64,000 nt of DNA from Flavobacterium sp. 270 (GCF_004368785.1 NZ_SODM01000004.1:236521-300520), one strand, 5' to 3'. Shown: positions 52,755-60,854, counted from the first letter of the stretch. Notes: generated by a model not told the origin, from the sequence alone. Numbers and translations are program-made.

Positions 52755-52800
52755 TTTATTATTTATTGCACTACAATACTACATTTTAATCCTATAAAAA

Positions 52801-53949
52801 ATGATAAAATTAAAAGGCATAACTTGGAATCATACCCGAGGTTTACTTCCAATGGTGGCAACATCACAGCGTTTTACCGAGTTATTTCCTAACGTTGAAA
52901 TAACGTGGGAAAAAAGAAGTTTACAGGAATTTGCAGACGCTTCTATCGAAGATCTTGCAAAACGATTTGATTTATTGGTAATCGATCATCCATGGACAGG
53001 TTTTGGCGCTGCTACAAAAGCTATTCTGCCGTTATCAGATTATCTTTCTCCAGAATATATAAAGGATCAGGAAATAAATACGGTTGGAAAATCGTACGGG
53101 AGTTATGTTTTTCACGACAAACTTTGGGCATTGCCTATAGATGCTGCAACTCCGGTTGCGTCTGCACGTTTGGATATTTTAGAAAAAAACGGACTTGAAG
53201 TTCCTAAAACGTACGAAGATTTATTGGCTTTGGCTAAAAAAGGATTGGTTGCTTTTGCCGGAATTCCGGTAGATGTTTTAATGAGTTTCTACATGTTTTG
53301 CTGCAGTTTGGGTGAAGCTCCTTTTTTGTCTGAAGAAAAAGTAATTTCTACAGCAACAGGAAAAAAAGCTTTGCAAATGTTTAGAGAACTGGCACAATTA
53401 ATTGATCCGGCAAACTTTAACAGAAATCCAATTCAGGTTTACGAAGCGATGGTAAATTCTGATGCCATTGCCTACTGCCCTTTTGCTTACGGATATTCTA
53501 ATTACTCTAGAACGGGTTACAGCCAGAAACTGCTTCATTTTTATGATTTAGTGTCATTAAATAACAATAATATGATTTCTTCTTTGGGCGGTACTGGTTT
53601 AGCGGTTTCTTCATTTAGTCAAAATATTCAGGAAGCTGTAAAATATGCCGAATTTACAGGTTCATCTCAGGTTCAGCAAAATATTTTTGCCGATAACGGA
53701 GGTCAGCCGGGACATTTACAAGCTTGGAAAAGCGATAGAATCAATGCCTTAACTCATGATTATTTTAAAAATACTTTACCGGCATTAGAAAGAGCTTTTT
53801 TACGTCCTAGATATTCCGGACACATGTATTTTCAGGATCATGCCGGAGATATCGTTCGCGATTATTTAATGAAGGGCGGTAACGAAGAACAAGTTTTAGA
53901 AGTTATGGATGCGCTTTACGCGAAATCTTTAAACCTGCAGACTACATGA
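52801..53949 (+). CDS. Solute-binding-protein-like protein without signal peptide (cytoplasmic), copy 1
   Basis: 382 residues with the fold pattern of family 1 extracellular solute-binding proteins: KLKGITWNHTRGLLPMVATS as first strand, FDLLVIDHPWTGFGAATKAI, ALPIDAATPVASARLDILEK, VPKTYEDLLALAKKG. The chain begins directly with the first strand of the mature fold and an in-frame TAA lies at 52795-52797, so there is no room for a signal peptide or lipobox. No ABC permease or ATPase gene occurs in the window. Its last four bases overlap the next gene (ATGA), coupling it to a CoA-transferase. A cytoplasmic binding or enzymatic role with the CoA-transferases is inferred; its function is unknown. 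Confidence 0.8.
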   Translation: MIKLKGITWNHTRGLLPMVATSQRFTELFPNVEITWEKRSLQEFADASIEDLAKRFDLLVIDHPWTGFGAATKAILPLSDYLSPEYIKDQEINTVGKSYGSYVFHDKLWALPIDAATPVASARLDILEKNGLEVPKTYEDLLALAKKGLVAFAGIPVDVLMSFYMFCCSLGEAPFLSEEKVISTATGKKALQMFRELAQLIDPANFNRNPIQVYEAMVNSDAIAYCPFAYGYSNYSRTGYSQKLLHFYDLVSLNNNNMISSLGGTGLAVSSFSQNIQEAVKYAEFTGSSQVQQNIFADNGGQPGHLQAWKSDRINALTHDYFKNTLPALERAFLRPRYSGHMYFQDHAGDIVRDYLMKGGNEEQVLEVMDALYAKSLNLQTT

Positions 53950-55091
53950 AACCACTAGAAGGATTAATTGTTTTAGAATTCTGCCAGTTTTTGGCGGGAC
54001 CTTCGGCTGGATTAAAATTAGCCGATTTGGGCGCGCGCGTGATCAAAATTGAACGTCCCGTAAAAGGCGAAGCCTGCAGACAATTAAGCATAAAAGATTT
54101 ATTTGTAGACGACAGCAGTTTGCTTTTTCATACTATTAATAGAAATAAAGAATCTTTTGCAGCCGATCTAAAAAATCCTGATGATTTGGTTTTAATAAAA
54201 AAACTAATCGCCAGCGCGCATATCATGACGCACAATTTTAGACCGGGCGTAATGGAAAAAATCGGATTGGATTTTGAACAAGCTTTGACTATAAATCCAC
54301 AGATCATTTACGGAACTATTACAGGTTACGGAAATGAAGGTCCGTGGGCAAAAAAACCGGGGCAGGATTTGCTTCTTCAATCGCTTTCTGGCTTAAGCTG
54401 GCTGAGCGGTAGAAAAAGTCAAGGCCCAGTTCCGTTTGGTTTGGCTGTCGCCGATTTAATGTGCGGCAATCATTTTGTACAGGGAATTTTGGCTGCTTTA
54501 CTTAAAAAAGCCAAAACCGGAAAAGGCGTTTTAGTCGAAGTAAGTTTACTAGAATCTATTTTGGATGTTCAGTTTGAAGCGATTACTTCTTTTCTTAATG
54601 ATGGTGGACAACTGCCGGAAAGAGGCGATATAAAAGGAAGTGCGCACGCATTTTTGAGCGCTCCATACGGCGTTTACGAAACTCAGAATGGCTATTTATC
54701 ACTGGCAATGGGCGATTTAATTTTTATTGGAAAAGTGCTTGGTTTAGATTTAAGTAAATATTCCGATAAACATCAATGGTTTGTGCAGCGTGACGAAATT
54801 AGAACTATTCTTGGCGAAAAAATTAAAACTCAAACTGCCGATTACTGGATTGCATTATTGCAAAAAGAAGGCATTTGGTGTGGTAAAGTTTTGAATTACG
54901 AAGAGTTAGATAATCAGCCTTTTGTAAATGAATTACAATTGAAACAAACCGTAAAAAATTCCGAGGGAAAAACTTTGGTTACAACAAGAAGTCCGATTCA
55001 GCTTGATGGTGCGGTTTTGCTAAGTAAAAAAGCAGCGCCAAAAGTGGGAGAAGATAATGAAAACATACACAAACAATTTTTAAACAATTAG
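53946..55091 (+). CDS. Family III (CaiB/BaiF) CoA-transferase, copy 1
   Basis: 381 residues. Family features: LIVLEFCQFLAGPSAGLKLA, DLGARVIKIERPVKGEACR, THNFRPGVMEKIGLDF, IIYGTITGYGNEGPWAKKPG, and the catalytic Asp170 in FGLAVADLMCGNHF, equivalent to Asp169 of formyl-CoA transferase. Such enzymes move CoA from one acid to another by an aspartyl-anhydride mechanism. It overlaps the upstream binding-protein gene by 4 nt and is followed after 2 nt by its paralogue. The acid is unknown; a sugar-derived acid is likely from context. Confidence 0.9.
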   Translation: MKPLEGLIVLEFCQFLAGPSAGLKLADLGARVIKIERPVKGEACRQLSIKDLFVDDSSLLFHTINRNKESFAADLKNPDDLVLIKKLIASAHIMTHNFRPGVMEKIGLDFEQALTINPQIIYGTITGYGNEGPWAKKPGQDLLLQSLSGLSWLSGRKSQGPVPFGLAVADLMCGNHFVQGILAALLKKAKTGKGVLVEVSLLESILDVQFEAITSFLNDGGQLPERGDIKGSAHAFLSAPYGVYETQNGYLSLAMGDLIFIGKVLGLDLSKYSDKHQWFVQRDEIRTILGEKIKTQTADYWIALLQKEGIWCGKVLNYEELDNQPFVNELQLKQTVKNSEGKTLVTTRSPIQLDGAVLLSKKAAPKVGEDNENIHKQFLNN

Positions 55092-55093
55092 AA

Positions 55094-56233
55094 GTGAAAC
55101 CATTAGAAGATTATTTAATTATAGATTTCAGCCAGTTTCTTTCTGGACCGTCTGCGAGTCTGCGTTTGGCAGATTTGGGCGCGCGCGTTATAAAAATTGA
55201 GAAACCGGGAACGGGCGATATATGCCGTACTTTATATACTTCTGATTTGATTATGAACGGAGAATCTTCTGTATTTCATACCATTAACAGAAATAAAGAA
55301 TCCTTCGCTATAGATTTTAAACAACCGGAGAAACTTCAAAAATTAAAAAAAATATTGGCCAAAGCCGATGTTGTGATGCATAATTTCAGACCCGGAGTTA
55401 TGGAGCGCATTGGTTTAAGTTATGAAGAAGTAAAAACCATAAATCCAACGGTTATTTATGGTTCGATTTCTGGTTTTGGCAACCATCCTGATCTTAAAGA
55501 TTTACCGGGACAGGATTTATTATTACAATCTCTCACCGCTTTAACCTGGTTAAGCGGTAATCAGGAAGATGGTCCTGTACCAATGGGATTATCCATTGTA
55601 GATATGCTTGCGGGCGCTCATTTGGCGCAGGGAATTTTGGCTGCTTTATATAGAAAAGCGACTCAAAATATTGGAGGTACAATCGAAGTGAGTATGCTGG
55701 AATCTGCTTTTGATTTTCAGTTTGAAACTATTACGACATTTTTTAATGATGGCGGCGAACTTCCTGTACGAACAAAAACCAATAATGCACATGCCTATTT
55801 GGGTGCGCCTTACGGAATTTATCAAACTAAAAACGGTTATTTAGCATTGGCAATGGGATCGATTCCAGTTTTGGCTTCACTTTTAAAATGTGATGCTTTG
55901 CTGGCTTTTCCAGAAAATAAATTTACGCTTAGAGACGAAATTAAAAATATATTGGCTTCTCATTTACAGACTCAGGAAACACAATTCTGGCTGGATATTT
56001 TAGAACCCGCAGACATTTGGTGCGCTGGAGTTTTAAACTACGAACAACTTTTTGCTTCAGATGGCTTTAAGGTTTTAGAGTTTACACAGCAAGTGCAAAT
56101 GATTGATGGCTACTCTTATAAAACAACGCGCTGCCCGATTAAAATTGATGGTGAATATTTAACTTCAAGTAAAGGTTCGCCAAAATTAGGTCAGGACAAC
56201 GAACGAATTATTAAAGAATTTATTGACTGCTGA
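55094..56233 (+). CDS. Family III (CaiB/BaiF) CoA-transferase, copy 2 (GTG start)
   Basis: 379 residues, start GTG at 55094, two nt after the preceding stop; no ATG gives a full N-terminus. It aligns with copy 1 end to end without gaps in the first 170 residues: LIIDFSQFLSGPSASLRLAD, THNFRP becomes MHNFRPGVMERIGLSY, and Asp170 is kept in MGLSIVDMLAGAHL. Both copies therefore look active. Family III enzymes form interlocked dimers, so a heterodimer of the two is possible. Stop and next start overlap (TGATG at 56231-56235). Confidence 0.9.
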   Translation: MKPLEDYLIIDFSQFLSGPSASLRLADLGARVIKIEKPGTGDICRTLYTSDLIMNGESSVFHTINRNKESFAIDFKQPEKLQKLKKILAKADVVMHNFRPGVMERIGLSYEEVKTINPTVIYGSISGFGNHPDLKDLPGQDLLLQSLTALTWLSGNQEDGPVPMGLSIVDMLAGAHLAQGILAALYRKATQNIGGTIEVSMLESAFDFQFETITTFFNDGGELPVRTKTNNAHAYLGAPYGIYQTKNGYLALAMGSIPVLASLLKCDALLAFPENKFTLRDEIKNILASHLQTQETQFWLDILEPADIWCAGVLNYEQLFASDGFKVLEFTQQVQMIDGYSYKTTRCPIKIDGEYLTSSKGSPKLGQDNERIIKEFIDC

Positions 56234-57459
56234 TGGAAAAATTTAGAATCGCCGTTAGAAAATTCGATCCTTTCGAAAGTACACTGCAAAAGCTGTGGGA
56301 TGCTTTCTGCCTAAAATACAATATTTCAATTGCCGTAGAAATGATTCCGTACGAATTGCATAATCTTTATGTAGAAACGATTGCAAAGAAAGGGCTTCAA
56401 AACGGGACTTGGGATATTGCACATCTTAATACAGATTGGATTTTTGATGCTGCAAACGAAAAAGCGGTTCTCGATTTAACTTCATTAATCAATCAAAATC
56501 CACCGGAAAATTATCCTGACGGATGGCATAAATCTTTACTGCATTTACAGCAGATTAATAACGGAACTTTCGGACTTCCGTTTCATGACGGGCCTGAATG
56601 TCTGATTTTTAGAAAAGATTTATTTGAAAATTCCATTGAAAAAGAAAATTTCAAAAAGCAATTTGGTTACGAACTTCATCCTCCTAAAACCTGGGAAGAA
56701 TTTATGCAGATTGCCACATTTTTTAATAGACCTGACGAAAATTTATACGGTTGCGTTTTTGCCAATTTTCCAGACGGTCATAATATGGTTTTCGATTTCT
56801 GCCTACAATTATGGACGCGTGGCGGTTCTTTATTAAACGAAAACAATCAAATTTACATTCATCATAATAAAGCAGTTCAGGCTTTAGATTTTTACAGGAA
56901 AATTGTAAATAACAACAAAGCGGTTCATCCAAAATCTAAAAAATTTGGTTCTGTAGAAGCTGGTTTGGCTTTCGCCGAAGGACAAGCAGCAATGGCAATC
57001 AATTGGTTTGGATTTGCATCGATGTGCGAAGTGATTGAGGAATCTAAAGTAAAAGGCAAAGTTGATATCGCTGAATTACCGCACGATAAAAACCATAATA
57101 CGGCTTCTCTAAATGTGTATTGGCTCTACACAATTGGTTCTGGAAGTAAACATCAAAAACTGGCTTACGACTTTTTGAGATTTGCAACTTCTGCAGAAAG
57201 CGATAAATTATTAACGACAGAAGGCGGCATTGGATGCAGAAAATCAACTTGGAATGATGCTGAAATCAATACATTAATTCCATATTATCATAAATTAGAA
57301 ATGCTGCATGAAAATGCGCTGACTTTACCACAGACTCCAATTTGGCCAAAGGTTGCTGAATTAATAGATCAAATGGTTTTGAAAGCAATTGAAACCGAAG
57401 TTTCGTCTGAAACACTTTTAAAAGAAACACAAAAAGCGATTACAAAATTAACGAGTTGA
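56233..57459 (+). CDS. Solute-binding-protein-like protein without signal peptide (cytoplasmic), copy 2
   Basis: 408 residues with family 1 solute-binding fold: FRIAVRKFDPFESTLQKLWD, GTWDIAHLNTDWIFDAANEK, TFGLPFHDGPECLIFRKDLF, HPPKTWEEFMQIATFF, AGLAFAEGQAAMAINWFGFA. It is clearly diverged from copy 1. An in-frame TGA at 56224-56226 precedes the ATG, so again no signal peptide can exist. It is coupled to the second CoA-transferase by a one-base TGATG overlap, giving the symmetric order binding protein, transferase, transferase, binding protein. Function unknown; see findings. Confidence 0.8.
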   Translation: MEKFRIAVRKFDPFESTLQKLWDAFCLKYNISIAVEMIPYELHNLYVETIAKKGLQNGTWDIAHLNTDWIFDAANEKAVLDLTSLINQNPPENYPDGWHKSLLHLQQINNGTFGLPFHDGPECLIFRKDLFENSIEKENFKKQFGYELHPPKTWEEFMQIATFFNRPDENLYGCVFANFPDGHNMVFDFCLQLWTRGGSLLNENNQIYIHHNKAVQALDFYRKIVNNNKAVHPKSKKFGSVEAGLAFAEGQAAMAINWFGFASMCEVIEESKVKGKVDIAELPHDKNHNTASLNVYWLYTIGSGSKHQKLAYDFLRFATSAESDKLLTTEGGIGCRKSTWNDAEINTLIPYYHKLEMLHENALTLPQTPIWPKVAELIDQMVLKAIETEVSSETLLKETQKAITKLTS

Positions 57460-57469
57460 AGCGCAAAAA

Positions 57470-57500
57470 CCTTTGTCAAATTTTAAAACTTTGACAAAGG
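57470..57500. repeat. CTTTGTCAAA hairpin
   Basis: CCTTTGTCAAA (57470-57480) pairs with TTTGACAAAGG (57490-57500) around a 9-nt loop. Same unit as the inner palindrome at 51291-51325. It sits in the 68-nt gap before the oxidoreductase gene, and could be a weak processing or attenuation hairpin within the operon. Confidence 0.75.
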
Positions 57501-57527
57501 TGCACGAACTCAAAAAACATATATAAA

Positions 57528-58601
57528 ATGAATATTCCATACAAACCTTTACTGCCCGAAACAGTCCAGCCGATTATTATTATCGGTGCAAGCGGTATCG
57601 TAAAAGATGCTCATTTACCAGCTTACGAAATGGCTGGTTTTTCTGTTTTTGGCATTACCAACAGAACGATTTCTAAAGCGTATGATTTGCAGAAACAATT
57701 TAAAATTGATCATGTTTTTGAAAATGTTGCCGAAGCGGTAAAACACGCACCAAAAAATGCAGTTTACGACATTACGGTTCTTCCTGATCAATATATTGAA
57801 ATATTAGAACAATTGCCTGACGGAGCTGCGGTTTTGATTCAGAAACCAATGGGAAATGATTTGGCGCAGGCTAGAGAAATTGTTGAAGTATGTGAACGTA
57901 AAAATCTGGTTGCTGCAATTAATTTCCAGCTTCGTTTTTCGTCTTTTGTAAGCGCTGCAAGACATTTGATTAATGAAGGAATTATTGGCGAATTGTACGA
58001 TCTGGAATTTAAAGTGACGGTAAATACGCCGTGGGAATTGTTTCCGCTGATAAAAGAACATCCTAGATTGGAAATTCTTTTTCATAGTGTGCATTATATC
58101 GACTGTATCCGTTCTTTCTTAGGAAATCCAAAAGGTGTTTATGCAAAAACTGCAAAACATCCGCTAAAAAAGTTATCTTCGAGCCGCTCAACAATTATTC
58201 TGGATTATGGCGAAGATAAACACGTGGTTATCAATACGAATCACGATCATCATTTTGGTCCTAAACATGAAGAAAGTTACATAAAATGGGAAGGAACAAA
58301 AGGCGCGATTAAAGCCAAAATGGGATTATTAATGAATTATCCCGACGGGCTTCCTGATGTGTTTGAATATGCCTTACCAATTACAGAAGGCGGTAATGAT
58401 TACGAATGGACAAAAGTTGAATTGGAAGGTTCGTGGTTTCCGGAAGCTTTTATTGGCGCAATGTCAAATTTAATGCGTTTTAAAGAAGGTTCGGATAAAG
58501 TTTTATCTGCGAGCGTACAAGACGTTTTAGGAACGATGAAAGTTGTCGAAGCGTGTTATATAAGCAACGCAAATGGCGGCATAACACTAGATAAACTATA
58601 A
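57528..58601 (+). CDS. Gfo/Idh/MocA-family oxidoreductase
   Basis: 357 residues, cytoplasmic. Rossmann start VQPIIIIGASGIVKDAHLPA (GxGxxG is replaced by GASGIV, seen in part of the family), AAVLIQKPMGNDLAQAREIV with the conserved Lys-Pro, INFQLRFSSFVSAARHLINE, and HSVHYIDCIRSFLGNPKGVY with the candidate catalytic His. It is only distantly related to the oxidoreductase at 43402. Within the operon it would interconvert hydroxyl and keto groups of the sugar acid. Substrate unknown. Confidence 0.85.
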   Translation: MNIPYKPLLPETVQPIIIIGASGIVKDAHLPAYEMAGFSVFGITNRTISKAYDLQKQFKIDHVFENVAEAVKHAPKNAVYDITVLPDQYIEILEQLPDGAAVLIQKPMGNDLAQAREIVEVCERKNLVAAINFQLRFSSFVSAARHLINEGIIGELYDLEFKVTVNTPWELFPLIKEHPRLEILFHSVHYIDCIRSFLGNPKGVYAKTAKHPLKKLSSSRSTIILDYGEDKHVVINTNHDHHFGPKHEESYIKWEGTKGAIKAKMGLLMNYPDGLPDVFEYALPITEGGNDYEWTKVELEGSWFPEAFIGAMSNLMRFKEGSDKVLSASVQDVLGTMKVVEACYISNANGGITLDKL

Positions 58602-58610
58602 AAAAATATT

Positions 58611-58717
58611 GAACCATATAAGTTATATAAGTTCATTTAATATATTTTGCGTAAAGCTTTTATTAAAGTCAATATAAGACTGAAAAATTAAATGAACTTA
58701 TATCACTTATATGGTGA
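58611..58717. repeat. Minimal MITE-like element, GAACCATATAAG ends
   Basis: GAACCATATAAGTTATATAA from 58611 to 58640 faces TTAAATGAACTTATATCACT from 58688. The two ends differ consistently (GTTATAT on the left, ATATCAC on the right) here and at 47258-47553, so they are distinguishable termini. The 47-nt interior has no gene. The right end supplies an in-frame ATG at 58692 that is unlikely to be the real MaoC start. Confidence 0.85.
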
Positions 58718-58736
58718 ACCAAAAAAAAATAAAACT

Positions 58737-59180
58737 ATGTATTTCAAATCGACTTTTTTTGAAGATTATACAATCGACGACAAACGAGTAACTGTAGGCA
58801 GAACGATAACAGAAACGGATTTTGTGGTTCATGCCGGACATACGGGAGATTTTTTTCCACATCATATGGATGAAGAATGGTGCAAAACACAGCCTTTTGG
58901 ACAAAGAATCGCTCACGGAACAATGATTTTCAGTATCGGAATTGGATTAACGGCTTCTGAAATTAATCCTGAAGCTTTTTCCAGAGGTTATGACAAAATG
59001 CGTTTTGTAAAACCGGTGCATATTGGCGATACGATTCACTCTGAAATTACTATTTCTGAAAAAGGAGAAGCTAAAAATCCAGAAATGGGCGCTGTTACTG
59101 AACATGTTGAGATTATTAACCAACGTGGCGAAGTTGTTTTGGTTTGTGATCATTTACTTTTTGTGAAGAGAAAGGTCTAA
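58737..59180 (+). CDS. MaoC-family (R)-specific hydratase/dehydratase
   Basis: 147 residues when started at Met 58737, which begins MYFKSTFFEDYTIDDKRVTV at the normal family N-terminus; the ATG at 58692 would add 15 residues read from the repeat. Single hotdog domain with the catalytic pair in HAGHTGDFFPHHMDEEW (Asp and His) and QRIAHGTMIFSIGIGL. Members add or remove water on CoA thioesters, for example enoyl-CoA or mesaconyl-CoA. Its presence with two CoA-transferases in one operon is the strongest hint that the pathway runs through a CoA ester. Confidence 0.88.
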   Translation: MYFKSTFFEDYTIDDKRVTVGRTITETDFVVHAGHTGDFFPHHMDEEWCKTQPFGQRIAHGTMIFSIGIGLTASEINPEAFSRGYDKMRFVKPVHIGDTIHSEITISEKGEAKNPEMGAVTEHVEIINQRGEVVLVCDHLLFVKRKV

Positions 59181-59205
59181 GGTTCTGAGTCTATTAGCTT
59201 TAAAA

Positions 59206-59283
59206 TAATCTCGCAAAGGCGCGAAGGCGCAAAGTTTTTCTTTTCTATATTTTAAAACTTTGCGATTCTGCGACTTTGCGAGA
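59206..59283. repeat. TCTCGCAAAGGCGCGAAGGCG palindrome
   Basis: TAATCTCGCAAAGGCGCGAAG at 59206 faces CTTTGCGATTCTGCGACTTT at 59258, with CGAGA end. Same family as 41662 and the middle layers at 47308 and 49453. It fills most of the gap between MaoC and the permease, and makes the upstream in-frame ATG at 59260 an improbable start. Confidence 0.85.
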
Positions 59284-59331
59284 AACAAAAAAATTAACTT
59301 CAAAAAATTAACTTCAAAAAAACTATCAAGA

Positions 59332-60636
59332 ATGCAAATTACAAACCAAACTGGCGATCAGCATGAAGTGCCAACCGAAGGCGGAAACGGTAAACAATAT
59401 CTTCTGCCTTTTATCTTAATTACGACTTTATTTTTCCTTTGGGGAATGGCGCACAATCTGGATTCTATCCTGATTCCGCATTTAAAAAAGGCCTGCGAAC
59501 TAAACAATCGCCAATCTACTTTAATTGATACTGCGGTATTCTTTGCTTATTTTGTTATGGCAATTCCGGCGGGAATGCTTATTAAAAGATTTGGTTATAA
59601 AAACAGTATAATCACAGGATTGGTTGTTTTTGCATCTGGAGCTTTCTTATTTGTGCCTGCGGCAAATACCAGAACTTACGAATTATTCTTATTTGCTCTT
59701 TTTGTAATTGGCTGTGGATTAACCATTCTAGAAACAAGTGCAAATCCGTATGCTGCGATTTTAGGACCTGCAGAATCATCTTCTAAAAGATTAAATCTTG
59801 CAGCTTCGTTTAACGGTTTGGCGGCTATGGTTGCGCCAATTGTAGGTTCGTTGTTTATTCTTTCTGGAACTAATCATACTAAAGAACAAATGGCTGCAAT
59901 GCCAGACGCGACAAGAGCAGCTTATTTACTTGAAGAAGCTGGCGCTGTAAAATTGCCATATATTATTTTAGGAACGGTTTTAATTTTGGTTGCTGTGATC
60001 TTTTATTTCATGCATTTACCATCAATGAAACCACAGCATACTGAAGCTGAAATTAAACCGGGCTTTTTCTCTGTTTTAAAATTCAGACACTTAAGCTGGG
60101 CAGTTGTAGCGCAGTTCTTTTATGTGGGTGCACAAGTTTGTATCACAAGTTTCTTTATCAGAATCGCACAACAAGGCGCTGGATTAGACGAAAAAACGGC
60201 TGGATACTATTTAGGAATTTATGGTTTCTTATTTATGGCTGGACGTTTTATCGGGACTTTCTTTTTACGTTTTGTAAAAGATTATGTATTGCTTTCAATC
60301 TACTGCGTAATGAGTGTAATTCTATGCGTTGTAGCTATTTACGGTACAGGAATCGTAGTTATTTATGCACTTGGAGGAATTGGATTCTTTATGTCAATTA
60401 TGTTTCCAACGATTTTCTCTTTGGGAATTGTAGGTTTAAAATCAAATACTGAAACTGGATCTTCTTGGTTGGTAATGTCTATTGTTGGAGGTGCTATTTT
60501 GCCTTATTCAATGGGAACTTTAATCGATATGAACCATGATGATATTCAGTCTGGATATATTATTCCGCTGGTTTGTTTCTTGATCATTCTTTCTTTTGGA
60601 TTGATTGGACACAAAGTAAAAAACGCTGCAGCATAG
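59332..60636 (+). CDS. fucP: FucP-type sugar:proton symporter
   Basis: 434 residues from Met 59332 (matching the 438 of E. coli FucP); an ATG at 59260 lies in a repeat and is rejected. Twelve membrane segments. FucP signatures: LFFLWGMAHNLDSILIPHLK with the key Asp, MAIPAGMLIKRFGYKNS, and IGCGLTILETSANPYAAILG with the key Glu. FucP carries L-fucose and some relatives by proton symport. As last gene of the CoA-transferase operon it suggests that the pathway substrate is L-fucose or a similar 6-deoxy sugar, though transporters of this family in Bacteroidota also serve other hexoses. Confidence 0.88.
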   Translation: MQITNQTGDQHEVPTEGGNGKQYLLPFILITTLFFLWGMAHNLDSILIPHLKKACELNNRQSTLIDTAVFFAYFVMAIPAGMLIKRFGYKNSIITGLVVFASGAFLFVPAANTRTYELFLFALFVIGCGLTILETSANPYAAILGPAESSSKRLNLAASFNGLAAMVAPIVGSLFILSGTNHTKEQMAAMPDATRAAYLLEEAGAVKLPYIILGTVLILVAVIFYFMHLPSMKPQHTEAEIKPGFFSVLKFRHLSWAVVAQFFYVGAQVCITSFFIRIAQQGAGLDEKTAGYYLGIYGFLFMAGRFIGTFFLRFVKDYVLLSIYCVMSVILCVVAIYGTGIVVIYALGGIGFFMSIMFPTIFSLGIVGLKSNTETGSSWLVMSIVGGAILPYSMGTLIDMNHDDIQSGYIIPLVCFLIILSFGLIGHKVKNAAA

Positions 60637-60642
60637 TTTTTT

Positions 60643-60775
60643 GCCACAGATTATATGGATTTAAAAGGATTTTTTTATCTCCATAATCTGCCAAATCTGC
60701 GAGAGTAATTTTTTCACGCAGATTTAGCAGATCTGGCAGATTTTTTAATCAGTGAAAATCTTTTTAATCTGTGGC
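60643..60775. repeat. GCCACAGATT-bounded GCAGATTT palindromic block
   Basis: GCCACAGATT at 60643-60652 and AATCTGTGGC at 60766-60775 are exact complements; inside, CTGCCAAATCTGCGAGAG faces CACGCAGATTTAGCAGAT. Nested palindrome between convergent fucP and GH3. Confidence 0.85.
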
Positions 60776-60792
60776 AGAAAAAAACAAATCAA

Positions 60793-60827
60793 AAAAGCCT
60801 TCAAAACTTATGTTTTAGAAGGCTTTT
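60793..60827. terminator. Bidirectional terminator between fucP and GH3
   Basis: AAAAGCCTTCAAAAC pairs with GTTTTAGAAGGCTTTT with one bulged base, flanked by A-run on the left and T-run on the right. It sits between two convergent genes, serving both. Confidence 0.85.
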
Positions 60828-60854
60828 CTTTTTTAACAAATAACTAACCAAATC

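Larger units (their letters stand above)
52430..52800. other. 371-nt divergent control region of the catabolic locus
   Basis: Contains two mirror-image promoter/operator units: arms 52519-52553 and 52730-52764 are inverted copies over about 35 nt with one mismatch, at the centre of the operator. The 176 nt between the arms are A/T rich and have no other recognisable feature. Confidence 0.8.

Noticed and set aside
55094..55096. Frameshift or missing start in the second CoA-transferase
   Set aside because: GTG at 55094 gives a full-length product aligned with its paralogue from residue 1.
52801..57459. Reading the two solute-binding-like genes as part of an ABC sugar importer
   Set aside because: No permease or ATPase gene in the window, no signal peptide possible because of in-frame stops just upstream, and tight translational coupling to CoA-transferases.
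58692..58736. Earlier ATG for the MaoC gene, adding 15 residues
   Set aside because: The extra codons are read from the right end of the GAACCATATAAG repeat; the family N-terminus fits Met 58737.
59260..59331. Earlier ATG for the FucP-type gene
   Set aside because: It lies inside the TCTCGCAAAG palindrome and yields a charged 24-residue extension not expected in FucP.
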